From CAZENU01 sp965117035 (lineage in GTDB: Bacteria; Chloroflexota; Dehalococcoidia; Lucifugimonadales; CAZENU01), in contig OZ220748.1 of NCBI GenBank assembly GCA_965117035.1, positions 682,001 to 746,000 on the forward strand: a stretch of DNA of 64,000 bases. The letters run 5' to 3'. Below the pieces are notes generated by a model that ran no database searches, was not told the DNA's origin, and saw nothing but the letters and a program-made list of their open reading frames with translations. The translations under genes and the position numbers were made by a program. Numbering within the stretch: the stretch's first letter is position 1; every line of letters begins with the position of its first letter. Below are positions 1-8,178 of the stretch, piece after piece.

Positions 1-1085
1 TAGACCTCACGGTCGTCGGCCCGGAGGTGCCGCTGGCCGCGGGGATCGTCGACAGATTCGAAGAGTCAGGCCTGTCCGCCTTCGGCCCGACCGGCGCGGC
101 CGCGCGCATCGAGTCCAGCAAGAGCTTCGCCAAGCGGATCATGCTCGACCGCGGCGTGCCGACCGGCAAGGCCGCGGTCTTCGACGACTACGAAGCCGCC
201 CGCGACTACTACGTTCAGAACGTCGGCGGGCCCGTCGTCATCAAGGCGGACGGCCTCGCCGCCGGCAAGGGCGTCATCGTCTGCCGGGGCGCCGAGGAGG
301 CGGTGACGGCGCTCCACCGGCAGATGGTGGACAGGGCGTTCGGCGCTGCGGGAGACCGCGTCCTCGTCGAGGAGCTGCTGGAGGGCCCCGAGGTGAGCGC
401 CTTCGGCTTCGTCGACGGCGAGAACGTGACGACGCTGGCCGCCGCGTGCGACTACAAGCGCGCGGGCGACGGCGACACCGGAGTCAATACCGGAGGCGTC
501 GGAGCGTTCAGTCCCCCGCCCGACTCGGTCTGGAACGACGACGTGGAGCGGCACGTGCGCACGGCTATCGTCGAGCCGGTCGTCCGGGCGCTGGCGGAGT
601 CGGGCTCCCCATACCGGGGCGCGCTCTACGCGGGCCTGATGATGACCGACGACGGGCCGAAGGTGATCGAGTTCAACTGCAGGCTGGGAGACCCCGAGAC
701 CCAGGTGCTCATGCCCCGGCTGAAGACCGACCTGCTCGATGTGATGCTCGACACGGTCAATGGCGAGTTGGCCGGCCGGGAGATCGAGTGGGACTCCCGA
801 AGCTGCGTCGGCGTGGTCATGTCGTCCCGCGGCTATCCGGGCAGCTACGAGACCGGGTACCGGATTCACGGGCTGGATACGCTGGACTCCGACACGGTGG
901 TATTCCACGCGGGGACAGCGGCGGCCGGCCCGGATGACCCTCTCGTGACGGACGGCGGGCGCGTGCTGTGCGTCTCCGCGATGGGCTCGACGCTCGAAGA
1001 GGCGCGGGAGGCGGCGTACGACAACGTGGCGAGAGTCGGGTTCGAGAACGCGTTCAACCGGAGCGACATCGCGGCCGTGGCGTGA
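1..1085 (+). CDS. purD: Phosphoribosylamine-glycine ligase (GAR synthetase), 5' truncated by window edge
   Basis: This enzyme joins glycine to phosphoribosylamine with ATP in purine synthesis. The frame is already open at base 3 and reads DLTVVGPEVPLAAGIVD, a conserved GARS N-terminal segment, so the true start lies upstream and roughly 65 residues are missing. The visible part has the ATP-grasp fold: the KADGLAAGKGV nucleotide-binding loop, a GPEVS segment and the metal-binding EFNCRLGDPETQ motif, followed by the GARS C-terminal domain. It ends 57 bases before purE and is the first visible member of the plus-strand purine run. Apart from the truncation the identification is secure. Confidence 0.95.
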   Translation, partial: DLTVVGPEVPLAAGIVDRFEESGLSAFGPTGAAARIESSKSFAKRIMLDRGVPTGKAAVFDDYEAARDYYVQNVGGPVVIKADGLAAGKGVIVCRGAEEAVTALHRQMVDRAFGAAGDRVLVEELLEGPEVSAFGFVDGENVTTLAAACDYKRAGDGDTGVNTGGVGAFSPPPDSVWNDDVERHVRTAIVEPVVRALAESGSPYRGALYAGLMMTDDGPKVIEFNCRLGDPETQVLMPRLKTDLLDVMLDTVNGELAGREIEWDSRSCVGVVMSSRGYPGSYETGYRIHGLDTLDSDTVVFHAGTAAAGPDDPLVTDGGRVLCVSAMGSTLEEAREAAYDNVARVGFENAFNRSDIAAVA

Positions 1086-1142
1086 CCTGCCGGGCCGCGT
1101 ACGAGATCAGTCAAACAAAAACGAACTGGGAGGTTCAGACGA

Positions 1143-1601
1143 ATGCCACTCGTAGGTGTAGTAATGGGCAGCAAGTCGGACGAGGCGGTCGTGGGGGAGA
1201 CGTCGGAGGTGCTCGACCAGCTCGGCGTCGAGCACGAGGTCGTCGTAGCGTCGGCGCACAGGACGCCAGACAAGGTTCGCGAATACGGCAAGACGGCACG
1301 TGAGCGGGGCCTGGAGGTCCTCATAGCCGCCGCAGGGGGCTCCGCGGGGCTGCCGGGCGTGCTGGCGTCGTGGACTACCCTGCCCGTCATCGGCGTGCCG
1401 CTGACGAGCAGCGACCTGAACGGCGTGGACTCGCTCTACGCCATCGCGCAGATGCCGCCGGGGATTCCGGTGGCCTGCGTCGCCACGGGCTCCTGGGGAG
1501 CGCGCAACGCGGCCTTCCTCGCGGCCCAGATACTGGGCAACAAGCACGACGACGTGCGCCAGGCGTACGACGATTACCGCGAGGGCCTCAAGAGCCGATA
1601 G
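1143..1601 (+). CDS. purE: N5-carboxyaminoimidazole ribonucleotide mutase / AIR carboxylase catalytic subunit
   Basis: PurE makes CAIR from N5-CAIR in purine synthesis. At 152 residues it has normal family length. A GGGAGG at 1128-1133 supports this ATG. Visible motifs are GSKSD (9-13), SAHRTP (37-42) and the GVDSLYAIAQMPPGIPV segment. In the glycine-rich loop where E. coli-type PurE reads GGAAHLPG this protein reads GGSAGLPG (65-72), so the usual histidine is replaced by Gly69. No purK is visible in the window. Neighbours purD and purB fix the pathway; which PurE class this belongs to is not settled by the sequence. Confidence 0.93.
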   Translation: MPLVGVVMGSKSDEAVVGETSEVLDQLGVEHEVVVASAHRTPDKVREYGKTARERGLEVLIAAAGGSAGLPGVLASWTTLPVIGVPLTSSDLNGVDSLYAIAQMPPGIPVACVATGSWGARNAAFLAAQILGNKHDDVRQAYDDYREGLKSR

Positions 1602-1604
1602 AAT
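1599..1604 (+). promoter_or_regulatory. Possible -10 element (TAGAAT) before purB
   Basis: TAGAAT overlaps the purE stop codon and lies 33 bases before the purB ATG. The same hexamer recurs upstream of other genes in the window. No convincing -35 is seen, so this is only a candidate internal promoter. Confidence 0.3.
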
Positions 1605-1637
1605 GGGGCGGCCATCTTCGAGGAAGCCGGAGCGAAA

Positions 1638-2930
1638 ATGATCGAACGCTACTCCAGGCCGCGGATGAAGCGCGTCTGGTCGGACGAGAGCAAGTACGGC
1701 AAGTGGCTGCTCATCGAGCTCGCCGCATGCGAGGCGTGGGCCGAGGAAGGCGTCATCCCCGAGGAGGACGTCGCCAAGCTGCGGAAGGCCACGCTCGACG
1801 TGGGCCGCGTCGCCGAGGAGATCGCCCGCACCCGCCACGATATGCCGGCGTTCCTGAGGGCCGTCAGCGAGACGCTGGGCCCGGAAGCGCGCTGGCTGCA
1901 CCTTGGGCTCACGACCAGCGACGTCTGGGACACGACCACGAGCCTGCAGATCGTCGACGCCGCCGACCTGCTGTCCGAGGAGGTCGACAACCTGATCGCC
2001 GCGCTCCGGGCCCGTGCCGTCGAGCACAGGGATACGCTGATGATGGGGCGCACCCACGGCGTGCACGCGGAGCCCATCACCTTCGGGTTGAAGCTGGCGG
2101 TCTGGTTCGACGAGATGCGCCGCCACTCGGCCCGACTCGACAGCGCGCGCGAGGGCATCGCCTTCGGCAAGCTGTCCGGCCCGGTAGGCACCCACGCGAC
2201 GGTGCCGCCGTCCGTCGAAGCCCGCGTCTGCCAGCGGCTCGGACTCAAGCCGGCGCCCGCATCCAACCAGGTGCTGCAGCGCGACCGTCACGCCGACTTC
2301 GTGCTCACGCTGGCGCTTGTCGCGGCGTCGCTGGAGAAGTTCGCGACAGAGATCAGGGGGCTCCAGCGGACGGAGATCAGCGAGGTGGCGGAGCCGTTCC
2401 CGGAGGGCGAGGCCGGGTCGTCGTCGATGCCGCACAAGCGCAACCCGGAGCTTTCGGAGCGGATATGCGGGCTCGCACGGCTCATCCGCGGACACGGGGT
2501 CACCGCGCTGGAGAACGTCGCCCTGTGGGGCGAGCGCGACATCAGCCACTCGTCGGCCGAGCGGATCATCCTGCCGGACAGCACCCTCGCGCTGGACTAC
2601 ATCCTGAGCGTGACGGTCGACGTGGTCAGCGGGATGCGCGTCTACCCGGACCGCATGATGCGCAACGTCGAGTCGACGCGCGGCGTGCTCTTCTCGCAGC
2701 GGGTCATGCTGGAGCTTGTCGAGACCGGGCTGCCGCGCGAGGAGGCGTACGGCATCTCGCACCGGCTGGCGATGCGGAGCGTGAACGAGGGCGAGGACTT
2801 TCGCGAGCTCGTACGCGCCGAGCCCGCCGTCGACGGCAGGCTGTCGTCCGCCAAGCTGGACGAGATCTTCGACTACGGCTTCTATCTGCGCCACGTGGAC
2901 GAGATTTTCGAGCGGGTCGGGCTTGCATAG
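1638..2930 (+). CDS. purB: Adenylosuccinate lyase
   Basis: PurB cleaves SAICAR to AICAR plus fumarate, and adenylosuccinate to AMP. The 430-residue protein carries the fumarase/aspartase superfamily motifs in order: a TTSDVWDT segment near 92-99, GRTHG (137-141) and the signature loop GSSSMPHKRNP (260-270) holding the catalytic serine. Length is typical of the short bacterial form. The ATG is preceded by GAGGAAGCCGGAG, a usable ribosome site. It sits between purE and purC, all on the plus strand. Confidence 0.97.
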   Translation: MIERYSRPRMKRVWSDESKYGKWLLIELAACEAWAEEGVIPEEDVAKLRKATLDVGRVAEEIARTRHDMPAFLRAVSETLGPEARWLHLGLTTSDVWDTTTSLQIVDAADLLSEEVDNLIAALRARAVEHRDTLMMGRTHGVHAEPITFGLKLAVWFDEMRRHSARLDSAREGIAFGKLSGPVGTHATVPPSVEARVCQRLGLKPAPASNQVLQRDRHADFVLTLALVAASLEKFATEIRGLQRTEISEVAEPFPEGEAGSSSMPHKRNPELSERICGLARLIRGHGVTALENVALWGERDISHSSAERIILPDSTLALDYILSVTVDVVSGMRVYPDRMMRNVESTRGVLFSQRVMLELVETGLPREEAYGISHRLAMRSVNEGEDFRELVRAEPAVDGRLSSAKLDEIFDYGFYLRHVDEIFERVGLA

Positions 2931-2994
2931 CCCCCTCCGCCATAAGCGATTTGGACACACGACAGCAAGACGCTGAGAACGAGGAGTTGACACG

Positions 2995-3870
2995 ATGACG
3001 ACGATACGCGAGTCGGACCTTCCCAACCTGGTGTACCGGGGCAAGGTGCGCGATACGCACGATCTCGACGACGATCTGTTCCTGATGGTGGTGACCGACA
3101 GGATATCGGCGTTCGACGTGGTGCTGCCCACCGCGATCCCGGACAAGGGCGCGGTGCTGTGCCAGATGTCGAAGTTCTGGTTCGCGCAGACCGCCGACCT
3201 GGTGCCGAACCACTTCGTCGCCGTGGCGTCCGACCGGCCCGAGCTCGACGTGCCGGCCAACATCGCGCGGCAGGCCATGGTCGTGCGAAAGGCCCAACGA
3301 ATCGACGTGGAGTGCGTCGTCCGGGGCTACATCACCGGGTCGGCGTGGTCGGAGTACAAGCGCGAGGGCACGGTGAGCGGCATGGCCATGCCGGCCGGCC
3401 TCCGGGAGGGCGACAAGTTCCCCGAGCCGCTGTTCACTCCCACCACCAAGGCCGAGGTGGGCCACGACGAGAACATCACGATGGAGCAGGTCGCCGAGCT
3501 GGCCGGAGAGGAGATGGCGAAGCGCCTGGAGCAGACGACGATCGACGTCTACAACGCCGCCCACGACATCGCACTGGAGAAGGGCATCATCATCGCCGAC
3601 ACGAAGATGGAGTTCGGCCACATAGACGGCGAGCTGTCGCTGATCGACGAGCTGCTGACGCCGGACTCGAGCCGCTTCTGGGACGTCGACGGCTACGCGC
3701 CGGGCAAGTCGCAGCCCAACTACGACAAGCAGTTCGTCCGCGACTGGCTGGACGCCCAGGACTGGGACCACGAGCCGCCCGCCCCCGCTCTGCCCGACGA
3801 CATCGTCGAGAAGACGCGTCAACGGTACCTGGAGGCGCACCGCCAGTTGACCGGCGAGCCGCTCGTCTAG
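2995..3870 (+). CDS. purC: Phosphoribosylaminoimidazole-succinocarboxamide synthase (SAICAR synthetase)
   Basis: PurC condenses CAIR with aspartate using ATP, the step immediately before purB. The 291-residue protein has the family hallmarks: YRGKVRDTHDL near residue 12, a DRISAFDVVLP block, the RGYITGSAWSEYK segment and a late DTKMEFG-to-DELLTPDSSRFW block. A GAGGAG eight bases upstream supports the ATG. It is followed after 15 bases by a DUF3105 membrane protein, then purS. Confidence 0.97.
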   Translation: MTTIRESDLPNLVYRGKVRDTHDLDDDLFLMVVTDRISAFDVVLPTAIPDKGAVLCQMSKFWFAQTADLVPNHFVAVASDRPELDVPANIARQAMVVRKAQRIDVECVVRGYITGSAWSEYKREGTVSGMAMPAGLREGDKFPEPLFTPTTKAEVGHDENITMEQVAELAGEEMAKRLEQTTIDVYNAAHDIALEKGIIIADTKMEFGHIDGELSLIDELLTPDSSRFWDVDGYAPGKSQPNYDKQFVRDWLDAQDWDHEPPAPALPDDIVEKTRQRYLEAHRQLTGEPLV

Positions 3871-3885
3871 CAGAATAGTACTGAC

Positions 3886-4524
3886 ATGGCAACAAGCATA
3901 CCCGGACGAAGAGAGCGTCTCACCCCGACCCAGGCCAGGGCCGCGAGGCGGCAGCGCAGGGCGAGGCGCAGGCGGCTGTACCGCGGCGCCGGCCTGGCGG
4001 CCATCGCCAGCATCGCCGTGATCTTCATATTCGCGCTGTTCGCCAGCGGCCTCACGGGCGTGGTCAGCATAGGCAGCAGGGGTCCCGGCACCTACGTGCC
4101 CGATCCCGAGGGGTACATCAACCTCGTCACCCCCCACATCGTAAAGGGCGAGCCGCACCCGCCGTACAACTCCGTTCCGGCCACGTCGGGATGGCACCAG
4201 TTCGACGCGGAGGCGCCCGCACGGTGGGGCGTGCACGACACGCCGCTGCCGGACGAGATACTCGTGCACAACTTGGAGCACGCCGGTGTGGGCATCCACT
4301 ACAACTGCCCGGACGGATGCGACGACCTGGTGGCCAAGCTGGTCGCGATAGCCGAGCCGTACGCCAAGACGATAGTCTCGCCCTACCCGGGCATGGACAC
4401 CCGTATCGCGCTCACAGCCTGGAACTACATCGACAAGTTCGAGGAGTTCGACGCCGAGCGCATCGAGGCGTTCATCCGCGGCCACATGAACTCCCAGGAC
4501 GCCCCGGAGCCGGCCGGCTTCTAG
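3886..4524 (+). CDS. DUF3105 family membrane-anchored protein
   Basis: A 212-residue protein with a very basic N-terminus (about 9-32), one hydrophobic helix at about 34-56, and an exported C-terminal domain. That domain reads ILVHNLEHAGVGIHYNCPDGC, then a segment with YAKTIVSPYPGMDTRIALTAW, matching DUF3105. The HxxEH and CPDGC groups suggest a metal or redox site, but no function is established for the family. It lies between purC and purS with short spacing (15 and 3 bases), so it is probably cotranscribed; a role in purine metabolism does not follow from that. Confidence 0.75.
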   Translation: MATSIPGRRERLTPTQARAARRQRRARRRRLYRGAGLAAIASIAVIFIFALFASGLTGVVSIGSRGPGTYVPDPEGYINLVTPHIVKGEPHPPYNSVPATSGWHQFDAEAPARWGVHDTPLPDEILVHNLEHAGVGIHYNCPDGCDDLVAKLVAIAEPYAKTIVSPYPGMDTRIALTAWNYIDKFEEFDAERIEAFIRGHMNSQDAPEPAGF

Positions 4525-4527
4525 GCG

Positions 4528-4779
4528 ATGTTCCTGGCCCGCGTCTTCATTGCGCCCAAGTCCACCGTCAACGACCCGCAGGGGCAGACGATACACAACG
4601 CCCTCCGGGACATGGGCTACGGCTCGGTCTCGTCCGTTCGCGCGGGCAAGTACATGGAGGTGCGCGTCGACGACGAGGACGAGGAGGGCGCGGCCATGCA
4701 CGTCGCGGACATGTGCGACCGGCTGCTTGCCAACCCGGTCATCGAGGAATACCGCTACGAGCTGACGCGCGTCGACTAG
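4528..4779 (+). CDS. purS: Phosphoribosylformylglycinamidine synthase subunit PurS
   Basis: PurS is the small structural subunit that bridges PurL and PurQ in the FGAM synthase complex. The 83-residue protein begins FLARVFIAPKSTVNDPQGQT and has the family pattern of N-terminal beta strand, NALRDMGY helix, GKYMEVRVD strand and a LLANPVIEEYRYEL ending. It starts 3 bases after the DUF3105 stop. purQ and purL, which normally follow purS, are absent from this window; the strand switches just downstream. Confidence 0.92.
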   Translation: MFLARVFIAPKSTVNDPQGQTIHNALRDMGYGSVSSVRAGKYMEVRVDDEDEEGAAMHVADMCDRLLANPVIEEYRYELTRVD

Positions 4780-4803
4780 CGCCTGCTCGACCGTCGCCGC
4801 GAG

Positions 4804-4956
4804 CTACGACCCTGTTTTGGGCTCGTCGCCCCGGCGCCGAGCCCGGGCTTCGATCTGTGAGCGGGACAGCGCGAACTCCGGTTCAAGCTCATCGTAGGCC
4901 TTCACGTAGTCCGGAGCGCTCCTCCACCTCTTGTGCAGGTCGCTCACCTGGCTCAT
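4804..4956 (-). CDS. 50-residue ORF resembling the N-terminus of an XRE/HigA-type antitoxin
   Basis: A short minus-strand frame of 50 codons, beginning MSQVSDLHKRWRSAPDYVKA and containing ELEPEFALSRSQIEARARRR. This is the pattern seen just before the helix-turn-helix in many XRE/HigA antitoxins, but the frame stops where the HTH should begin. GAGGTG upstream of the ATG could serve as a ribosome site. No toxin gene is adjacent. It may be a decayed antitoxin fragment or a true small protein. It occupies most of the 307-base gap between purS and hisB, which otherwise shows nothing recognisable. Confidence 0.35.
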   Translation of the reverse strand: MSQVSDLHKRWRSAPDYVKAYDELEPEFALSRSQIEARARRRGDEPKTGS

Positions 4957-5086
4957 CCCAGCACCTCTCTGGCGCATCGCGTCGCCGTCCCGCCTCCGGT
5001 CATTACATGTCTCAGGACAGGGTAGCGCACGCAGTACGCGGAGTCAGTGTGCCGTCCCTGACCGTGGGCGGCCCGGCCGCGCTTCC

Positions 5087-5683
5087 CTACCCGATCGTGC
5101 CCTTGGTGCTGGGCACGCCGCCGGAGAGACGGGGCTCGGGAGTCAGCGCGGCGCGCATCGCCCGCGCGAGCGCCTTGAAGATGGCCTCGGCCTTGTGGTG
5201 GTTGCTCTCGCCGGCGAGCAGCCGGACGTGCAGGTTGAAGCGCCCGTCGTGCGCCAGCGTCTCCAGGAAGTGGCGCACCAGGTGCGCCGGAAGGTCGCCC
5301 ATGTCGCTGTCGCCGATGTCCGCGTCGATGACCGCGTAGCCGCGGCCCCCGAAGTCGACGACGACCAGCGCGAGCGCCTCGTCCAGCGGGACGTGAAGGC
5401 TCGCCATGCGCACAATGCCGGCCCCGTCGCCAACCGCCTCGTGCAGCGCCCGGCCGAGCACGATCCCAGTGTCCTCGACCAGGTGGTGCCAGCCGACCTC
5501 GACGTCGCCGCGGGCTGTCAGCTTCAGGTCGATCAGCCCGTGCCTCGACAACTGGGCGAGCATGTGGTCGAACATGCCGTTGCCCGTATCGATCTCGTAG
5601 GATCCCGTGCCGTCGACGTCGAGCTCCACCGAGATGCGGGTCTCGCCGGTCTCTCTCTCCAGCTTCGCCCTTCTGGCTGCCAA
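5087..5683 (-). CDS. hisB: Imidazoleglycerol-phosphate dehydratase
   Basis: HisB (dehydratase only, no phosphatase domain) removes water from imidazole glycerol phosphate in histidine synthesis. The frame is open far upstream, but the start is placed at the TTG of 5683 because AAGGAG lies 7 bases before it and the protein then begins LAARRAKLERETGETRIS, giving 198 residues, normal for the family. Motifs are GNGMFDHML, the metal-binding GWHHLVEDTG, and the second histidine block ESNHHKAEAIFKALARA. It is the last gene of the hisZGDCB run, 17 bases after hisC. Confidence 0.95.
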   Translation of the reverse strand: MAARRAKLERETGETRISVELDVDGTGSYEIDTGNGMFDHMLAQLSRHGLIDLKLTARGDVEVGWHHLVEDTGIVLGRALHEAVGDGAGIVRMASLHVPLDEALALVVVDFGGRGYAVIDADIGDSDMGDLPAHLVRHFLETLAHDGRFNLHVRLLAGESNHHKAEAIFKALARAMRAALTPEPRLSGGVPSTKGTIG

Positions 5684-5700
5684 TTTCGATCTCCTTGGCC

Positions 5701-6783
5701 TCAGACCAGCTCTTTCAGCGCGGCGACCACGGCGTCCGACTGCTCCGGCGTCCCGACGGACATCCTGAAGGCGTTGCGGAGCCGGTCGGAGCTGAACTTT
5801 CGCACGAATATGCCCCGGTCCGCCAGGCCTTCGTAGACCTCGTCTTTGCGGCCCTCCTCGAACTCCAGGAGTATGAAGTTGCCGCCGGAGGGCCACGCCT
5901 TCACGCCGGGTATCGCCTGCAGCAGGCCGAACAGCCGCTTTCGCTCGGCGACGTTCTCCTCGACGCGCTCGAGCAGCGCGGGCGCGTCCTCCAGGGAGGC
6001 GATCAGGGCCGCCTCGGCCGCGGTGCTGACGTTGTACGGCGACTTGATATCGATGATGTGCGCGATGAGCTTCGGGCCCGCCAGCGCGTAGCCCACGCGC
6101 AGCCCGGCGAGGCCGGCCCACTTGCTCATCGTCCTCAGCACGCACAGGTTCTCGTGGTGGGGGACCATCTCCGCGACCGTCTCGCCGCAGAACTCGTAGT
6201 ACGCCTCGTCGATCACCACCAGCGGGCCCAGGTCCAGCAGCGCCCTGACCTGCTCCTCGGAGACCATGTTGCCCGTGGGGTTGTTGGGGGCGCTCACGAA
6301 TATGATCTTCGTGGTCGCGTCGACCGCGTCCCTGGCGGCGTCGACGTCGATCTCGAACAGCTCGTCCCGCTGCACCAGGGTGGTGACGGCGCCCGTGACG
6401 CGCGCCCCGAACCCGTACATCCCGAACGTCGGCTCGAAATCGACGATCGAGTCGCCGGGCTCGATCATCAGCCGGAACAGCAGGTCTATCAGCTCGTCGC
6501 TGCCCGCCCCCACCACGATGTGGTCCACGTCCAGGCCCGTGTACTCGGCCAGCGCCCGTCGGGCCTGGCGCTGCTGCGAGTCCGGGTAGACGTGCAGCGG
6601 TATCCTCGCCAGCGCCTCGGACGCCCTGGGCGAGCCGCCGAACGGGTTCTCGTTCCCGTTGAGCTTGATGATCTCGTCCTCGGGGATGCCGGCCCGCTTC
6701 GCCAGCAGCTCCGGCGGGTCGACCGGCTCGTACGTCTTGATGTTGGCCAGGTGCGGCCGGATCAGGTCCGATAGGCTCGTCAT
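5701..6783 (-). CDS. hisC: Histidinol-phosphate aminotransferase
   Basis: HisC is a PLP enzyme that transaminates imidazole acetol phosphate with glutamate. The 360-residue protein is a class I/II aminotransferase with LNGNENPFG near 41-49, NPTG at 168-171, DEAYYEF at 192-198 and the PLP lysine in SKWAGLAGLRVGY (Lys221). A GAGGTAG sits just upstream of the ATG. It is separated by 14 bases from hisD upstream and 17 bases from hisB downstream. Confidence 0.96.
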   Translation of the reverse strand: MTSLSDLIRPHLANIKTYEPVDPPELLAKRAGIPEDEIIKLNGNENPFGGSPRASEALARIPLHVYPDSQQRQARRALAEYTGLDVDHIVVGAGSDELIDLLFRLMIEPGDSIVDFEPTFGMYGFGARVTGAVTTLVQRDELFEIDVDAARDAVDATTKIIFVSAPNNPTGNMVSEEQVRALLDLGPLVVIDEAYYEFCGETVAEMVPHHENLCVLRTMSKWAGLAGLRVGYALAGPKLIAHIIDIKSPYNVSTAAEAALIASLEDAPALLERVEENVAERKRLFGLLQAIPGVKAWPSGGNFILLEFEEGRKDEVYEGLADRGIFVRKFSSDRLRNAFRMSVGTPEQSDAVVAALKELV

Positions 6784-6797
6784 TTGCTACCTCGCGG

Positions 6798-8120
6798 CTA
6801 CTTCGGTTCCAGCTCGTGTCTTATCTCGGCGGCCTCGGCGTGACCGGTCAGGCCCTCGGCGCGGGCGATCACCGCCGCGTGCCGGGAGATCGACATCGCC
6901 GTCTCGTCGTCCAGTCCCACGACCGGCATCACCTTCAGGAACGACCTCACGCTGATGCCCGAATTGAACCTGGCCGTGCCGGCCGTCGGCATGACGTGGC
7001 TGGGGCCGGCCACGTAGTCGCCCAGGACTTCGTGGGAGAACTCGCCGATGAACAGCGCTCCCGCGTTGCGGACGCGCCCCACGTGGCGCCAGGGCTGGCG
7101 CACCATCAGGCAGAGGTGCTCGGGAGCGAGCGCGTTGGCGAGGTCCAGGGCCTCGTCGACGTCCTCCACTATGGCGATCAGGCCGCGGCCCTCGATCGAC
7201 GCCATGGCCGTCTCGCCCCGCTCCAGCCCGCCGGCCCTCGCGCTGATCTCCCGCTGAACGGCTTCCGCGAGCTCGGGGGACGTGGTTATCAGGACCGGCG
7301 TCGCCAATACGTCGTGCTCGGCCTGCGCCAGCAGATCGGCGGCGCACAGCGTGGGGTTCGCGGTGTCGTCGGCGACCACCGTGGTCTCGGTCGGGCCATA
7401 GAGGCCCTCGATGCCTACCTCCCCGAAGAGCGCCTTCTTCGCCAGCGTGACGAATATGTTGCCGGGGCCGCAGACCATATCGACCTTCGGGACCGACTCG
7501 GTGCCGTACGCCATCGCCGCGACGGCCTGCGCCCCGCCGATGGCGAAAACGCGGTTCACGCCGGCGAGATCGGCCGCGACGAGCATGACGGGATCGGGCA
7601 GGCCGTCCGCGCCGGGCGGCGTGCAGACGATCACCTCGTCTACGCCCGCCACGCGCGCCGGTATGGCGATCATCAGCATCGTCGACGCGAGGCCGCGGGG
7701 CACGTACGCGCCGACGCTCGCTATGGGCACGAGCATCTCGCCGTAGCCCTCGGGAAAGTCGATCCAGCCCTCCGGCCGGCTCGCCTGGTGGAACCTGGTG
7801 CAGCGCCTGGCGGCCACCTCGAGGGCCCGCACCAGCTCATCGGGCACGTCGCCGTACGCGGCGGCTATGGCGGACCTGGGCACCTCGAACGACTCCGGCT
7901 CCACGCCGTCCAGGCTCCGGGCCAGCGCCCGCAGGGCCTCGTCGCCGCCCTCGCGAACGCGGCGCAGTATCTCGTCGACGGCCTCGGAGGGGGACGACGG
8001 ACGGCCGCCGAGGGCGGCCGACGCCGCCTCCATGACTTCGTCCGGGACGCTCTCGAAGTCCAGCCCGCGCCCTTCGGACAGCGCTTCCCTGGCCTCGGTG
8101 AAACCGGTGACAGTTCTCAT
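6798..8120 (-). CDS. hisD: Histidinol dehydrogenase
   Basis: HisD oxidises histidinol to histidine in two NAD-dependent steps at a zinc site. The 440-residue product carries CGPGNIFVTLAKK, the GPTETTVVAD segment, the AQAEHDVLATPVL block and DYVAGPSHVMPTAGTARF near the C-terminus, all typical. I place the start at the ATG of 8120, about 10 bases after GGGAG, rather than the TTG three codons earlier, which would sit on top of the ribosome site. It lies 58 bases downstream of hisG. Confidence 0.96.
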   Translation of the reverse strand: MRTVTGFTEAREALSEGRGLDFESVPDEVMEAASAALGGRPSSPSEAVDEILRRVREGGDEALRALARSLDGVEPESFEVPRSAIAAAYGDVPDELVRALEVAARRCTRFHQASRPEGWIDFPEGYGEMLVPIASVGAYVPRGLASTMLMIAIPARVAGVDEVIVCTPPGADGLPDPVMLVAADLAGVNRVFAIGGAQAVAAMAYGTESVPKVDMVCGPGNIFVTLAKKALFGEVGIEGLYGPTETTVVADDTANPTLCAADLLAQAEHDVLATPVLITTSPELAEAVQREISARAGGLERGETAMASIEGRGLIAIVEDVDEALDLANALAPEHLCLMVRQPWRHVGRVRNAGALFIGEFSHEVLGDYVAGPSHVMPTAGTARFNSGISVRSFLKVMPVVGLDDETAMSISRHAAVIARAEGLTGHAEAAEIRHELEPK

Positions 8121-8178
8121 GCCAGGCAAACTCCCTGGAGGACCGTCCGCATCAGCGCCGGCCGGACGCGCGCGCCGC

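Noticed and set aside
1107..3278. 723-codon open frame on the minus strand opposite purE, purB and purC
   Set aside because: The three plus-strand genes have full catalytic motifs. The antisense frame is Arg/Val/His-rich with no known domain, as expected from high-GC third positions.
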